Shown piece after piece: positions 48,837 to 58,731 of a DNA stretch of 64,000 nt. The DNA comes from Streptococcus pneumoniae. GTDB taxonomy: Bacteria; Bacillota; Bacilli; Lactobacillales; Streptococcaceae. How positions within the stretch are numbered: position 1 is the first letter of the stretch; each line of letters opens with the position of its first letter. The position numbers and the translations under genes are program-made. The stretch is from NCBI RefSeq assembly GCF_001457635.1, contig NZ_LN831051.1:558001-622000 (forward strand). The letters run 5' to 3'. The notes under the pieces are model-generated. The model searched no databases, had not been told where the DNA came from, and worked only from the letters and a program-made list of their open reading frames with translations.

Positions 48837-50710
48837 GATTTACAGGACTTAGTCCCAAACAAACGCAAGCTATTGAGGTTTTAAAAGGTCACATTTCTCT
48901 ACCAGATGTGGAAGTGGCTGTCACTCAGTCTGACCAAGCCTCTATCTCTATCGAGGGTGAGGAAGGTCACTATCAATTGACCTACCGCAAACCTCACCAA
49001 CTTTATCGTGCCTTATCCTTGTTGGTAACAGTTCTAGCAGAAGCTGATAAAGTAGAGATTGAGGAACAAGCAGCTTACGAAGATTTGGCTTACATGGTTG
49101 ACTGTTCTCGAAATGCGGTGCTGAATGTGGCTTCTGCCAAGCAGATGATTGAGGTCTTGGCTCTCATGGGCTACTCAACCTTTGAGCTTTACATGGAAGA
49201 CACTTACCAGATTGAAGGGCAGCCTTACTTTGGCTATTTCCGTGGAGCTTATTCAGCAGAGGAGTTGCAGGAAATCGAAGCCTATGCCCAACAGTTTGAC
49301 ATGACCTTTGTACCATGCATCCAGACCTTGGCCCACTTGTCGGCCTTTGTCAAATGGGGTGTCAAGGAAGTGCAGGAGCTCCGTGATGTAGAGGACATTC
49401 TTCTCATTGGCGAAGAAAAGGTTTATGACCTGATTGATGGCATGTTTGCCACGTTGTCTAAACTGAAGACTCGCAAGGTCAATATCGGGATGGACGAAGC
49501 CCACTTGGTTGGTTTGGGACGCTACCTGATTTTGAACGGTGTTGTGGATCGTAGTCTCCTCATGTGCCAACACTTGGAGCGCGTGCTGGATATTGCTGAC
49601 AAATATGGTTTCCACTGCCAGATGTGGAGTGATATGTTCTTCAAACTCATGTCAGCGGATGGCCAGTACGACCGTGATGTGGAAATTCCAGAGGAAACTC
49701 GTGTCTACCTAGACCGTCTCAAAGACCGTGTGACTCTGGTTTACTGGGATTATTATCAGGATAGCGAGGAAAAATACAACCGTAATTTCCGCAATCATCA
49801 CAAGATTAGCCATGACCTTGCATTTGCAGGGGGAGCTTGGAAGTGGATTGGCTTTACACCTCACAACCATTTTAGCCGTCTAGTGGCTATCGAGGCTGAT
49901 AAAGCCTGCCGTGCCAATCAGATTAAAGAAGTCATCGTAACGGGTTGGGGAGACAATGGTGGTGAAACTGCCCAGTTCTCTATCCTACCAAGCTTGCAAA
50001 TCTGGGCAGAACTCAGCTATCGCAATGACCTAGATAGTTTGTCTGCGCATTTCAAGACCAATACTGGTCTAACGGTTGAGGATTTTATGCAGATTGATCT
50101 TGCCAACCTCTTACCAGACCTACCAGGTAATCTCAGTGGCATCAATCCCAACCGCTATGTCTTTTATCAGGATGTTCTCTGTCCGATACTTGACCGACAC
50201 ATGACACCTGAACAGGACAAGCCACACTTCGCTCAGGCTGCTGAGACGCTTGCTAACATTAAAGAAAAAGCTGGAAACTATGCTTATCTCTTTGAAACTC
50301 AGGCCCAGTTGAATGCTATTTTAAGTAGCAAAGTAGATGTGGGACGACGCATTCGTCAGGCCTACCAAGCGGATGATAAAGAAAGTTTACAACAAATCGC
50401 CAGACAAGAATTACCAGAACTTAGAAGCCAAATTGAAGACTTCCATGCCCTCTTTAGTCACCAATGGCTGAAAGAAAACAAGGTCTTTGGTTTGGATACA
50501 GTTGACATCCGTATGGGCGGACTCTTGCAACGCATCAAACGAGCAGAAAGCCGTATCGAGGTTTATCTGGCTGGCCAGCTTGACCGCATCGACGAGCTGG
50601 AAGTTGAAATCCTACCATTTACTGACTTCTACGCAGACAAGGATTTCGCAGCAACTACAGCTAACCAGTGGCATACCATTGCGACAGCTTCGATGATTTA
50701 TACGACTTAA
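48830..50710 (+). CDS. Beta-N-acetylhexosaminidase, GH20 (cytoplasmic)
   Basis: A 626-residue GH20 enzyme without signal peptide. The barrel begins near residue 85 ([17 protein letters not shown]). The catalytic Asp-Glu pair is in [15 protein letters not shown] near 224. YWDYYQ and the later [14 protein letters not shown] segments line the active site. It would cleave terminal beta-linked GlcNAc or GalNAc from imported glycans. It overlaps the ROK gene by 7 bases after CAGGAGGAAAAGC. The stop codon abuts a BOX element. Confidence 0.93.
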   Translation: MVRFTGLSPKQTQAIEVLKGHISLPDVEVAVTQSDQASISIEGEEGHYQLTYRKPHQLYRALSLLVTVLAEADKVEIEEQAAYEDLAYMVDCSRNAVLNVASAKQMIEVLALMGYSTFELYMEDTYQIEGQPYFGYFRGAYSAEELQEIEAYAQQFDMTFVPCIQTLAHLSAFVKWGVKEVQELRDVEDILLIGEEKVYDLIDGMFATLSKLKTRKVNIGMDEAHLVGLGRYLILNGVVDRSLLMCQHLERVLDIADKYGFHCQMWSDMFFKLMSADGQYDRDVEIPEETRVYLDRLKDRVTLVYWDYYQDSEEKYNRNFRNHHKISHDLAFAGGAWKWIGFTPHNHFSRLVAIEADKACRANQIKEVIVTGWGDNGGETAQFSILPSLQIWAELSYRNDLDSLSAHFKTNTGLTVEDFMQIDLANLLPDLPGNLSGINPNRYVFYQDVLCPILDRHMTPEQDKPHFAQAAETLANIKEKAGNYAYLFETQAQLNAILSSKVDVGRRIRQAYQADDKESLQQIARQELPELRSQIEDFHALFSHQWLKENKVFGLDTVDIRMGGLLQRIKRAESRIEVYLAGQLDRIDELEVEILPFTDFYADKDFAATTANQWHTIATASMIYTT

Positions 50711-50823
50711 TACTCTTCGAAAATCTCTTCAAACCACGTCAGCTTCCATCTACAACCTCAAAACAGTGTTTTGAGCAGCCTGCAGCTAGCTTCCTAGTTT
50801 GCTCTTTGATTTTCATTGAGTAT
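50710..50823 (+). repeat. BOX element, boxA-boxC without a full boxB
   Basis: Starts ATACTCTTCGAAAATCTCTT at the last base of the GH20 stop codon and ends TTTTCATTGAGTATA. Only the shortened ATCTACAACCTCAAAACAG segment stands between A and C. Confidence 0.93.
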
Positions 50824-50829
50824 AAAAAC

Positions 50830-51065
50830 AAGAACACCTTGCTTGGCGCAGGGTGTTTCGCGTGAAACAGAAGAATTATCTGGTTTCAAATGCTACAGTT
50901 AGACAAACTTATGATAAAGTCGGGATTATAACACAGAGATAAGAAGAAATAGATAGTGGGACGAGTTTAAATAGGATTACTCGCTATGAAATGTTAATTA
51001 CTTTTGATGGCTTAACAAATATTATCAATAATGTAGTCATTCGAATGATTTCCCTTGCAATATAG
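50830..51065 (+). other. Intergenic stretch with a terminator-like hairpin and coding remnants
   Basis: AACACCTTGC (50831-50840) can pair with GCAGGGTGTT (50847-50856 region), a plausible terminator for the glycosidase cluster though its T run is short. After it, in-frame pieces such as SNATVRQTYDKVG and RYEMLITFDGLTNIINN are split by stops and could be a decayed gene; no family is recognised. Confidence 0.35.
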
Positions 51066-51081
51066 TGAAATTAACAAAAAG

Positions 51082-51106
51082 AAAAAACGCTGATCAAGCG
51101 TTTTTC
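51082..51106. terminator. Terminator of rpmF-rpmG
   Basis: AAAAAACGCT pairs with AGCGTTTTT around GATCA; A- and T-tracts on both sides allow function in both directions. It lies 26 bases after the rpmG stop. Confidence 0.85.
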
Positions 51107-51131
51107 TTCTGTATTGATTCGTATTGAATGC

Positions 51132-51281
51132 TTACTTAACTTCTGTAAACACAACGTGTTTGCGAAGTTTTGGTGAGTATTTCTTCAATTGAAGGCGGTC
51201 TGGAGTGTTACGTTTGTTTTTAGAAGTAAGGTACAAGCGTTCACCAGATTCTTTGTGTTCAAGTGTAATATTTACGCGCAT
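51132..51281 (-). CDS. rpmG: Ribosomal protein bL33
   Basis: A 49-residue large-subunit protein beginning [20 protein letters not shown] and ending HVVFTEVK. It lacks the CxxC pairs that bind zinc in the alternative form of L33, so it is the zinc-independent type. It follows rpmF by 15 bases. Genes this short are easily missed. Confidence 0.95.
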
Positions 51282-51296
51282 GGTATCTCCCTTCTA

Positions 51297-51479
51297 TTAT
51301 TCAGCTGATGCAGCTTTAGCGATTTTACGTCCTTTGTAGTATCCTTTAAGTGATACACGGTGAGAACGTGAGTAATCTCCAGTAGTTTCGTCAAAGTTTA
51401 CAGATGGAGCTGTTACTTTGTAGTGTGTACGACGTTTGTTTTTCTTCGATTTTGAAGTGCGACGTGCAGGTACTGCCAT
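51297..51479 (-). CDS. rpmF: Ribosomal protein bL32
   Basis: A 60-residue basic protein beginning [19 protein letters not shown], with the [11 protein letters not shown] segment near residue 43. No CxxC zinc motif is present. The ATG follows AAAGGAGAAATCAA. Co-transcribed with rpmG. Confidence 0.96.
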   Translation of the reverse strand: MAVPARRTSKSKKNKRRTHYKVTAPSVNFDETTGDYSRSHRVSLKGYYKGRKIAKAASAE

Positions 51480-51630
51480 TTTGATTTCTCCTTTAGGTAT
51501 TTATATTCGATTCAATCTACTGATTTTCATCAACCATACTAGGATAACACATTTTTTTTGTAAAGTAAAGTTACTTGACAAAAAAAGATGAAAAAATTCT
51601 CCTATCCGACACGGCAGACAGGAGAAGGTG

Positions 51631-51831
51631 TTAAATATCAATCTCAAATGGTTCGTCAATGGTTTCTGATACGTATTTTCCGTCTTTCTTCCGTTGCTTG
51701 ACACACTCTGTGAGGAGATATTCGATTTGCCCATTGACTGAACGAAAGTCGTCTTCTGCCCATGATGCGAGTGCAGCGTATAACTTTGTTGAGAGTCGAA
51801 GGGGGATCTGCTTTTTTTTAGCTTCAGCCAT
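51631..51831 (-). CDS. Ribbon-helix-helix (Arc-type) DNA-binding protein
   Basis: A 66-residue protein with the ribbon-helix-helix layout: a beta strand [19 protein letters not shown], then [20 protein letters not shown]. Such proteins are dimeric repressors. It starts 2 bases after the SPFH gene stop, so the two form an operon. Target unknown; autoregulation of the pair is the simplest guess. Confidence 0.82.
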   Translation of the reverse strand: MAEAKKKQIPLRLSTKLYAALASWAEDDFRSVNGQIEYLLTECVKQRKKDGKYVSETIDEPFEIDI

Positions 51832-51833
51832 CT

Positions 51834-52841
51834 TTAGTAAAGACTTCCTGTGTTGACAATTGGTTGTGCATCATGATTGCCACAAAGAACGACAAGGAGA
51901 TTTGAAACCATGGCAGCTTTTCGTTCTTCGTCAAGTTCTACCAATTCCCCTTCATTGAGCCGTTCTAGTGCCATTTCAACCATTCCTACAGCACCATCTA
52001 CAATCATCTTCCGTGCATCAATAATGGCAGATGCTTGTTGGCGTTGAAGCATAACGGCAGCAATTTCTGGAGCATAAGCTAGGTAAGTGATACGTGCTTC
52101 AAGGATTTCCAAGCCAGCATCTTCTACGCGACTTTGAATTTCCTCACGAATACGGTTAGCAACAATTTCGCTAGAGCCACGGAGACTACCTTCATCTGCT
52201 TGCCCGTCACCCGTAGTATCCACATTAGGAGACACATCGTAAGGATAGATGCGGACAATATTACGGAGGGCGCTATCACATTGCAATGAAAGATATTCTT
52301 TGTAGTTATCAACGTTGAAGACTGCCTTAGCGGTATCGACAACTCTCCAAGTTACCGCGATACCGATTTCTACAGGGTTTCCTAAGCAATCATTGATTTT
52401 TTGACGAGAATTGCTCAAGGTCATGACTTTGAGGGAAATGTGTTTCTTGCCAATTTCAAGATTTACATCATTGTCATTTGATGATTTAGCTCCTAAAAAA
52501 GGAGATTTTGTGCTAACATCACCACTTTGTCCAAGTCGAGTGTGGTTTGCAGGGTTGACTGCTACGCTGAAGGGATTGACAAAGTAAAAACCAGGTTCTT
52601 TGATGGTACCTGTATAATTACCAAAGAGTGTCAGAACCAGAGCTTCCTGAGGTTTGACAACTTTTAAACCAGCATGAGCTAGACCTGCAATTACGATTAG
52701 TAAAGGTCCGATAATAATTCCAAAAATGTTTTCCGAACCAACACCCATTATAAATATAAAGATACCAAGTACGATTGTCAACTCAATGAGAATCAATGCG
52801 AATACACCATTTGGTTTTGAATTGATTAGTTTTTCAGTCAT
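51834..52841 (-). CDS. SPFH/band 7 domain protein
   Basis: A 335-residue protein with two N-terminal membrane segments (about 14-55) and an SPFH domain ([30 protein letters not shown]). Its C-terminal part ([33 protein letters not shown]) is the common helical segment. The sequence is of a different subgroup from the SPFH protein at 30236. Coupled to the ribbon-helix-helix gene. The ATG follows TGGGAGGTCATTC. Confidence 0.87.
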   Translation of the reverse strand: MTEKLINSKPNGVFALILIELTIVLGIFIFIMGVGSENIFGIIIGPLLIVIAGLAHAGLKVVKPQEALVLTLFGNYTGTIKEPGFYFVNPFSVAVNPANHTRLGQSGDVSTKSPFLGAKSSNDNDVNLEIGKKHISLKVMTLSNSRQKINDCLGNPVEIGIAVTWRVVDTAKAVFNVDNYKEYLSLQCDSALRNIVRIYPYDVSPNVDTTGDGQADEGSLRGSSEIVANRIREEIQSRVEDAGLEILEARITYLAYAPEIAAVMLQRQQASAIIDARKMIVDGAVGMVEMALERLNEGELVELDEERKAAMVSNLLVVLCGNHDAQPIVNTGSLY

Positions 52842-53031
52842 AAGAATGACCTCCCATTATTTGATATCTAAATGATATCACTTTGTTTTTAAAAGTCAAT
52901 AGAAAGTTGAAAATAATCACTAAAAACTTTCAGCCCAATAATTTCTTTTAAAAGGTGAGATTATATTGTGCTCAAATACTCTTTTATTCTTATAACTTTT
53001 ACACTATAATTGTAGTTAGAAAGGAAGAGAA

Positions 53032-55062
53032 ATGTTTGATTATAGAGCACTAGTTATTTTGATGACTTTGATGGATCATTGTGAGCTATCATTATATGAA
53101 TTATCTGTTAAGGTGAGCTTACCTATAAAGGAAGTCAAAGAAGGAATAGATTATTTAGTGCCTTATCTAGCTAATAAAGGGATAGTGCTGGATAAAAAGC
53201 AAGGTCGCTATAGTTTATCAAATCGTACGAAGCAGTCTTTGACAGATATTATTAAGTCGGATGAATTGGTTTTACCAAAGTCGACTCGCTTAGCTTTAAT
53301 CTATCTTTACACTTTTTGCCGATTAGATTTTATATCGAATAATCATTACCAAGACTTTTTGAAAGTAAGTAAGAATACAACCTTATCTGATATTCAATCA
53401 TTAAGAAAGATTATGTTAGATAATGATTTGGAGCTAGGGTACAGTAGAGCAAAAGGTTATACTTTACACGGTTCAGAGTGGAATAAGCACCGCTTAGCTT
53501 TTCAAATGGTTAGTGAGTTGCTGGAATCCTCCATAGGGATTTGGGGTTTGGATTATGTTTTATCCAGTTGGGGGTATTCATTAACTTATGATTTGATAAA
53601 TCAGGTAGTTAAAGATTATTATGAGAAGCTACAGCTAGTACCTATTGTTAATCAATTAAAAGTTTGCCTTTTCGGTTTAGTATTCATTCTGTGTAGGTAT
53701 CAAAGGGATGTTGAAAGAGTATGTCTTTCAGAGACATTAGTATCTCCTGTTATTCAAGATATAACCACTATTTTATTGGATACAGTGGTTGATTTGGGAA
53801 TTATAGATACGGTGTTTTCTGAGGATGATTATCGCTATATCACAGTTTTATTATCAAGTTGCTTTGAAGGTGAAGTAGATGTTGCTCCGGTTTACTTTAA
53901 TCAATTAACAGAGGCTATTATAAGTAGAATGGAAGATATTTCTTTGTTACATTTTAAACAAAGGGAAGGATTGAGAGAAAATCTTCGCCGCCACCTTATA
54001 CCGGCTTACTATAGATTAAAGTTCGGCCTACCTAGTTCAAATGAATATGTATTGCATGTTAAAGAACATTATCCTGATTTATTTGAATTAGTCAAAGATT
54101 CTTTGATGCCCTTGATGGACGCTATTGACAATCCCATACCTGATAGTGAAACAGCATATTTTGTTATCCATTTCGGAGGTTATTTAAAGAAAGCAGATAC
54201 TTTGCCTCAAAAATGCTATAAAGCAGCAATCATTTGTCCTAATGGTGTTAGTTCTTCATTGATGTTAAAAGAGAATCTATTAGCATTATTTCCTCAAATT
54301 GAGTTTATAGGAACCTCAAAGATTGATGATTTACAGGTGAAAGCTAGTAGTGACTATGATATGGTTTTTTCTACCATAAAGGTGGAGACAGAAAAGCCAA
54401 ATTATCTAGTTTCGGTTATGATGACTGAAGAGCAAGCAATACAACTAGTAGAACTAGTGTTAAAAGATTTTCCGAATTTAGAGTATGGAGATTTTGAGAT
54501 TGAACAAATCCTGAATATTGTCAAAAGATATGGAATTATTACACAAGAATTGGAATTAAGATTGGCGTTAAAGAATTATCTTTATCAAAAAAATGATAGA
54601 AAGGAAATTGTACCAGTGCTAGAACAACTTATTACCAAAGAAACCTATCAGGTTAGTTCGCAAAAATTAGGATGGAAGGAGGCGATTCGTTTAGCAGCTA
54701 AACCGCTTTTGGATCAAGATAAGATAACTGAGAACTACCCTGAGGCAATGATTCAAAAAGTAGAAGAGTTTGGACCTTTTATTAATTTAGGGAAGGGAGT
54801 AGCAATTCCTCACGCTCGGCCAGATGAAGGTGTGAATGAAATAGGAATGTCAATGTTAGTTTTGGAAGAACCGATTTATTTATTGGATAATCCAGAACAA
54901 GAGGTAAGATTGTTGATTTGTATTGCAGCCATTGATAATGAGAGTCATTTAAAGGCTTTGTCACATTTAACAACAATTTTAAGAGATAAAAATCATGTTC
55001 AAACTTTAATATCATCAAAAAACTATGATGACATTAAAATGATAATTAAACAGGAGGATTAG
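53032..55062 (+). CDS. PRD-containing PTS activator with EIIB-like and EIIA domains
   Basis: Transcription activator of the MtlR/LicR type, 676 residues. In order: N-terminal helix-turn-helix region (about 1-100, and a second near 125), two PRD domains (about 180-390, with conserved His in the second: YFVIHFGGYL), an EIIB-like domain (KAAIICPNGVSSSLML near 402, cysteine included) and a C-terminal EIIA of the fructose/mannitol type (about 530-676) with the phosphorylatable His in VAIPHARPDEG. Since no separate EIIA gene exists in the operon, this domain may both sense and transfer phosphate. A TATAAT-like box precedes it and AAAGGAAGAGAA is its ribosome-binding site. Confidence 0.88.
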   Translation: MFDYRALVILMTLMDHCELSLYELSVKVSLPIKEVKEGIDYLVPYLANKGIVLDKKQGRYSLSNRTKQSLTDIIKSDELVLPKSTRLALIYLYTFCRLDFISNNHYQDFLKVSKNTTLSDIQSLRKIMLDNDLELGYSRAKGYTLHGSEWNKHRLAFQMVSELLESSIGIWGLDYVLSSWGYSLTYDLINQVVKDYYEKLQLVPIVNQLKVCLFGLVFILCRYQRDVERVCLSETLVSPVIQDITTILLDTVVDLGIIDTVFSEDDYRYITVLLSSCFEGEVDVAPVYFNQLTEAIISRMEDISLLHFKQREGLRENLRRHLIPAYYRLKFGLPSSNEYVLHVKEHYPDLFELVKDSLMPLMDAIDNPIPDSETAYFVIHFGGYLKKADTLPQKCYKAAIICPNGVSSSLMLKENLLALFPQIEFIGTSKIDDLQVKASSDYDMVFSTIKVETEKPNYLVSVMMTEEQAIQLVELVLKDFPNLEYGDFEIEQILNIVKRYGIITQELELRLALKNYLYQKNDRKEIVPVLEQLITKETYQVSSQKLGWKEAIRLAAKPLLDQDKITENYPEAMIQKVEEFGPFINLGKGVAIPHARPDEGVNEIGMSMLVLEEPIYLLDNPEQEVRLLICIAAIDNESHLKALSHLTTILRDKNHVQTLISSKNYDDIKMIIKQED

Positions 55063-55065
55063 ATA

Positions 55066-55350
55066 ATGTTAAAAATTGGTACAGCTTGTGGTTCAGGATT
55101 AGGTTCAAGTTTTATGGTACAGATGAATATTGAATCTGTATTGAGTGATTTGAATGTTTCGGATGTAGAAGTTGAACATTATGATTTAGGTGGAGCAGAT
55201 CCAAATGCAGCTGATATTTGGATTGTTGGTCGTGATCTAGCTGATTCAGCTAGTCATCTTGGAGATGTTCGTATCTTAAATAGTATTATTGATATGGATG
55301 AACTACGAGAATTAATTACTAAACTTTGTGAAGAAAAAGGACTTATATAG
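55066..55350 (+). CDS. PTS EIIB, ascorbate (UlaB) type
   Basis: A 94-residue EIIB with the phosphocysteine loop IGTACGSGLGSSFMVQMN (Cys9 region). It receives phosphate from EIIA and passes it to the sugar entering through the EIIC below. It starts 3 bases after the activator gene following CAGGAGGATTAG. Substrate class by family is L-ascorbate or a related acid sugar. Confidence 0.9.
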   Translation: MLKIGTACGSGLGSSFMVQMNIESVLSDLNVSDVEVEHYDLGGADPNAADIWIVGRDLADSASHLGDVRILNSIIDMDELRELITKLCEEKGLI

Positions 55351-55362
55351 GAGGCTAGCGTC

Positions 55363-56709
55363 ATGATGAAGTTCATATTGGATATTGTTAGTACACCAGC
55401 TATTTTAGTAGCTTTAATTGCAATTTTAGGATTAGTTCTTCAGAAGAAGAAATTACCTGATATTATTAAAGGTGGAATTAAGACCTTTGTTGGTTTCTTA
55501 GTTGTATCTGGTGGTGCAGGAATTGTACAAAATTCTTTAAATCCATTTGGTACCATGTTTGAGCATGCTTTTCATTTATCTGGCGTTGTGCCGAATAATG
55601 AAGCAATTGTAGCTGTAGCTTTAACAACATATGGCTCAGCTACTGCAATGATTATGTTTGCAGGCATGGTGTTCAATATCTTAATCGCTCGTTTTACTCG
55701 ATTTAAATATATTTTTTTAACAGGGCACCACACTCTATATATGGCATGTATGATTGCGGTCATTTTATCAGTTGCTGGCTTTACTAGCTTGCCTCTTATC
55801 TTACTAGGAGGATTAGCACTCGGTATTATTATGAGTATTTCCCCAGCATTTGTGCAAAAATATATGGTTCAATTAACTGGAAATGACAAGGTAGCTTTAG
55901 GTCATTTCAGTTCTTTGGGATATTGGTTGAGTGGTTTTACTGGTAGCCTTATCGGTGACAAATCAAAATCAACAGAGGACATTAAATTTCCAAAGAGTTT
56001 AGCTTTTTTACGTGATAGTACTGTTAGTATCACTTTATCCATGGCAGTTATTTACATTATTGTAGCTATCTTTGCAGGGTCAGAATATATAGAAAAAGAA
56101 ATCAGTAGTGGTACAAGTGGTCTAGTTTATGCTTTACAATTAGCAGGTCAATTTGCAGCAGGGGTATTTGTTATTTTAGCAGGTGTTCGCCTTATTTTGG
56201 GCGAAATTGTTCCAGCCTTTAAAGGTATTTCAGAGCGTCTTGTACCTAATTCAAAACCTGCTTTGGATTGTCCGATTGTTTATACTTATGCACCCAATGC
56301 AGTTCTAATTGGATTTATCTCTAGTTTTGTTGGTGGTTTAGTAAGTATGGCAATTATGATTGCTTCAGGAACGGTTGTTATCTTACCAGGCGTTGTGCCT
56401 CATTTCTTCTGTGGAGCGACTGCAGGTGTCATTGGGAATGCATCTGGTGGTGTTCGTGGAGCCACTATTGGAGCATTTTTACAAGGTATTTTAATCAGTT
56501 TTCTTCCAGTCTTTTTAATGCCAGTTTTGGGAGGACTTGGTTTCCAAGGATCAACTTTCTCAGATGCAGATTTTGGTCTATCAGGAATTATTTTAGGAAT
56601 GTTAAATCAATTTGGCTCACAAGCAGGCATTGTGATTGGTCTTGTTCTTATTTTAGCAGTTATGTTTGGAGTATCCTTTATTAAAAAGCCATCTGCAAAG
56701 GAGGAATAA
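55363..56709 (+). CDS. PTS EIIC, ascorbate (UlaA) type
   Basis: A 448-residue membrane permease with about 10-11 segments, in the UlaA/SgaT family (GGIKTFVGFLVVSGGAGIVQNSLNPFG near residue 38). The start could be either of two adjacent ATGs after GGAGGCTAGCG. The genes usual for ascorbate breakdown (lactonase, decarboxylase, epimerases) are missing and a split transketolase follows, so the true substrate may be a pentose-type compound. Confidence 0.9.
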   Translation: MMKFILDIVSTPAILVALIAILGLVLQKKKLPDIIKGGIKTFVGFLVVSGGAGIVQNSLNPFGTMFEHAFHLSGVVPNNEAIVAVALTTYGSATAMIMFAGMVFNILIARFTRFKYIFLTGHHTLYMACMIAVILSVAGFTSLPLILLGGLALGIIMSISPAFVQKYMVQLTGNDKVALGHFSSLGYWLSGFTGSLIGDKSKSTEDIKFPKSLAFLRDSTVSITLSMAVIYIIVAIFAGSEYIEKEISSGTSGLVYALQLAGQFAAGVFVILAGVRLILGEIVPAFKGISERLVPNSKPALDCPIVYTYAPNAVLIGFISSFVGGLVSMAIMIASGTVVILPGVVPHFFCGATAGVIGNASGGVRGATIGAFLQGILISFLPVFLMPVLGGLGFQGSTFSDADFGLSGIILGMLNQFGSQAGIVIGLVLILAVMFGVSFIKKPSAKEE

Positions 56710-56712
56710 GGG

Positions 56713-57570
56713 ATGATTTTAAGTAAAAATAGAGAAGATGGGTTAAGAAAATTTGCGACTAACATCCGATTAAATACTCTTAGAACATTGAATCATCTTG
56801 GATTCGGACATTACGGAGGAAGTTTGTCTATCGTAGAAGTGTTAGCAGTGCTTTATGGTGAAATAATGCCAATGACTCCAGAAATATTTGCAGCACGAGA
56901 TAGAGATTATTTCATATTATCAAAAGGTCATGGAGGACCAGCTCTATACAGTACACTCTATTTGAATGGTTTCTTTGACAAAGAATTCTTATATTCTTTA
57001 AATACAAATGGAACCAAATTACCGTCTCATCCTGATAGAAATCTAACGCCAGGCATAGATATGACAACGGGCTCTTTAGGACAAGGAATTAGTGTTGCAA
57101 CTGGACTTGCATATGGTCAGAGAATAAGAAAGAGTCCCTTTTATACTTACGCTATTGTTGGAGATGGTGAGTTAAATGAGGGACAATGTTGGGAGGCTAT
57201 ACAGTTTGCTTCTCATCAACAGTTATCCAACTTAATTGTATTTGTTGATGATAACAAAAAACAATTAGATGGTTTTACAAAGGATATTTGTAATTCAGGT
57301 GATTTCGTAGAAAAATTTTCAGCATTTGGATTTGAATCCATTAGGGTCAAAGGTTCAGATATTAGAGAAATTTATGAAGGGATTGTCCAATTAAAACAGT
57401 CAAATAATTCATCACCTAAGTGCATTGTATTAGATACTATTAAAGGTCAAGGGGTTCAAGAGCTGGAAGAAATGAAATCCAATCATCATCTTCGCCCTAC
57501 TGTAGAGGAGAAACAAATGTTAACTTCAGTTGTAGAAAGATTAAGTCAGGAATTGGAGGAAACAGAATGA
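56713..57570 (+). CDS. Transketolase, N-terminal subunit
   Basis: Thiamine-diphosphate-binding half of a split transketolase, 285 residues. GHYGGSLSIVEVLAVLYG near residue 35 and LSKGHGGPALYS near 75 are substrate-binding motifs; GDGELNEGQCWEA near 152 is the thiamine diphosphate motif (GDG...). It works with the next gene, with which it overlaps by 4 bases. The position after the PTS genes suggests that it handles the carbon from the imported sugar. Confidence 0.92.
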   Translation: MILSKNREDGLRKFATNIRLNTLRTLNHLGFGHYGGSLSIVEVLAVLYGEIMPMTPEIFAARDRDYFILSKGHGGPALYSTLYLNGFFDKEFLYSLNTNGTKLPSHPDRNLTPGIDMTTGSLGQGISVATGLAYGQRIRKSPFYTYAIVGDGELNEGQCWEAIQFASHQQLSNLIVFVDDNKKQLDGFTKDICNSGDFVEKFSAFGFESIRVKGSDIREIYEGIVQLKQSNNSSPKCIVLDTIKGQGVQELEEMKSNHHLRPTVEEKQMLTSVVERLSQELEETE

Positions 57571-58499
57571 TGAGAAGTACGAAAGAATTACGGCATGTAT
57601 ATAGAGACTTCCTTTTAGAGGCTAATCAAAGTGATTCTGATATAGTAGTCTTAGAAGCCGATTTGTCAAGTTCGATGGCTACTCATAATCTTGAAAAGGA
57701 CTTTGGAGACCGTTATGTGAATGTTGGGATTATGGAAGCAGAAATGGTCGGCCTTGCAGCAGGCTTGTCTATTCAGGGGTTTAGACCTTATCTTCATACA
57801 TTTGGTCCTTTTGCTTCACGAAGAGTATTTGATCAATTATTTATTTCTCTTGGATACGCACAATTGGATGCCACTGTGATTGGATCAGATGCAGGAGTAA
57901 CTGCAGAAATGAATGGTGGGACACATATGCCATTTGAAGAAATTGGATTGTTACGTTTAATTCCTAAATCGATCATTTTTGAAGCAACTGATGATATCCA
58001 ATTTCGTGAAATATTGAACCAGACATTAGACTTAAAAGGACTAAAATATATTCGAACAATTAGAAAAGCTCCAGTTCCTGTGTATCAAGGTGGAGAAGAT
58101 TTTTCTAAAGGCTACATTGAGTTAAGGCATGGTGAAGATGTTGTAATCGTTGCTTCTGGCATAATGGTTGCTCCAAGTATTCGAGTTGCAGATGAACTGT
58201 CTAAATTAGGTTATTCAGTAGGTGTGATAGATTTATTTAGAATCAAACCGATACCAGAACAGATAAAAACAATGTTAAGTGGAAAAACTATATTTACTGT
58301 AGAAAACCACAATCAGATAGGTGGAATTGGCAGTGCTGTATGTGAATTATTCTCTGATGATGGAATAACAAAAATTCATCGGATGGGTGTTCAAGAAAGA
58401 TTTGGTCAAGTAGGGAAAATGGATTATCTTCTTAATGAGTATGGTTTGAGTGAATCGAATATAAAAGAGAAGGTTCTAGAAATTTATAATGCAAGATAG
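57567..58499 (+). CDS. Transketolase, C-terminal subunit
   Basis: The pyrimidine-binding and C-terminal domains of the split transketolase, 310 residues. It has the NVGIMEAEMVGLAAGLSIQG motif with the catalytic Glu near residue 52 and TFGPFASRRVFDQ near 73. Last gene of the PTS operon, ending before the terminator at 58558. Confidence 0.92.
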   Translation: MMRSTKELRHVYRDFLLEANQSDSDIVVLEADLSSSMATHNLEKDFGDRYVNVGIMEAEMVGLAAGLSIQGFRPYLHTFGPFASRRVFDQLFISLGYAQLDATVIGSDAGVTAEMNGGTHMPFEEIGLLRLIPKSIIFEATDDIQFREILNQTLDLKGLKYIRTIRKAPVPVYQGGEDFSKGYIELRHGEDVVIVASGIMVAPSIRVADELSKLGYSVGVIDLFRIKPIPEQIKTMLSGKTIFTVENHNQIGGIGSAVCELFSDDGITKIHRMGVQERFGQVGKMDYLLNEYGLSESNIKEKVLEIYNAR

Positions 58500-58557
58500 A
58501 TGTTAAATACACTTATTTGAAAGAATTTCTGTAAAAATTACAGTACGTTATTTAAAG

Positions 58558-58619
58558 AAAGCGGATTAAAAAGCATATTCTGGTCATCAGAAAGTGCACT
58601 AATCCGCTTTGTTGTTTTT
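58558..58619 (+). terminator. Terminator of the PTS-transketolase operon
   Basis: AAAGCGGATTA (58558-58568) pairs with TAATCCGCTTT (58600-58610) around a loop of about 31 bases, followed by GTTGTTTTT. Confidence 0.8.
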
Positions 58620-58695
58620 AATTTTAAATATTTCACATGCGTATAGAATTTTCTGAAAATTCAAGAATTTTATTCTGTTCATTGCCTTTAAATTG

Positions 58696-58704
58696 TGCTA
58701 TAAT
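58696..58704 (+). promoter_or_regulatory. ilvD extended -10 promoter
   Basis: TGCTATAAT is a TG-extended perfect -10 box 27 bases before the ilvD start. No convincing -35 box is seen at the right distance. GGGAGGGATAAG is the ribosome-binding site. Confidence 0.6.
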
Positions 58705-58731
58705 AGTAAAAACTGAAATGGGAGGGATAAG

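Noticed and set aside
53032..58499. Complete L-ascorbate utilisation operon
   Set aside because: The transport proteins are Ula-like, but lactonase, decarboxylase and epimerase genes are missing.
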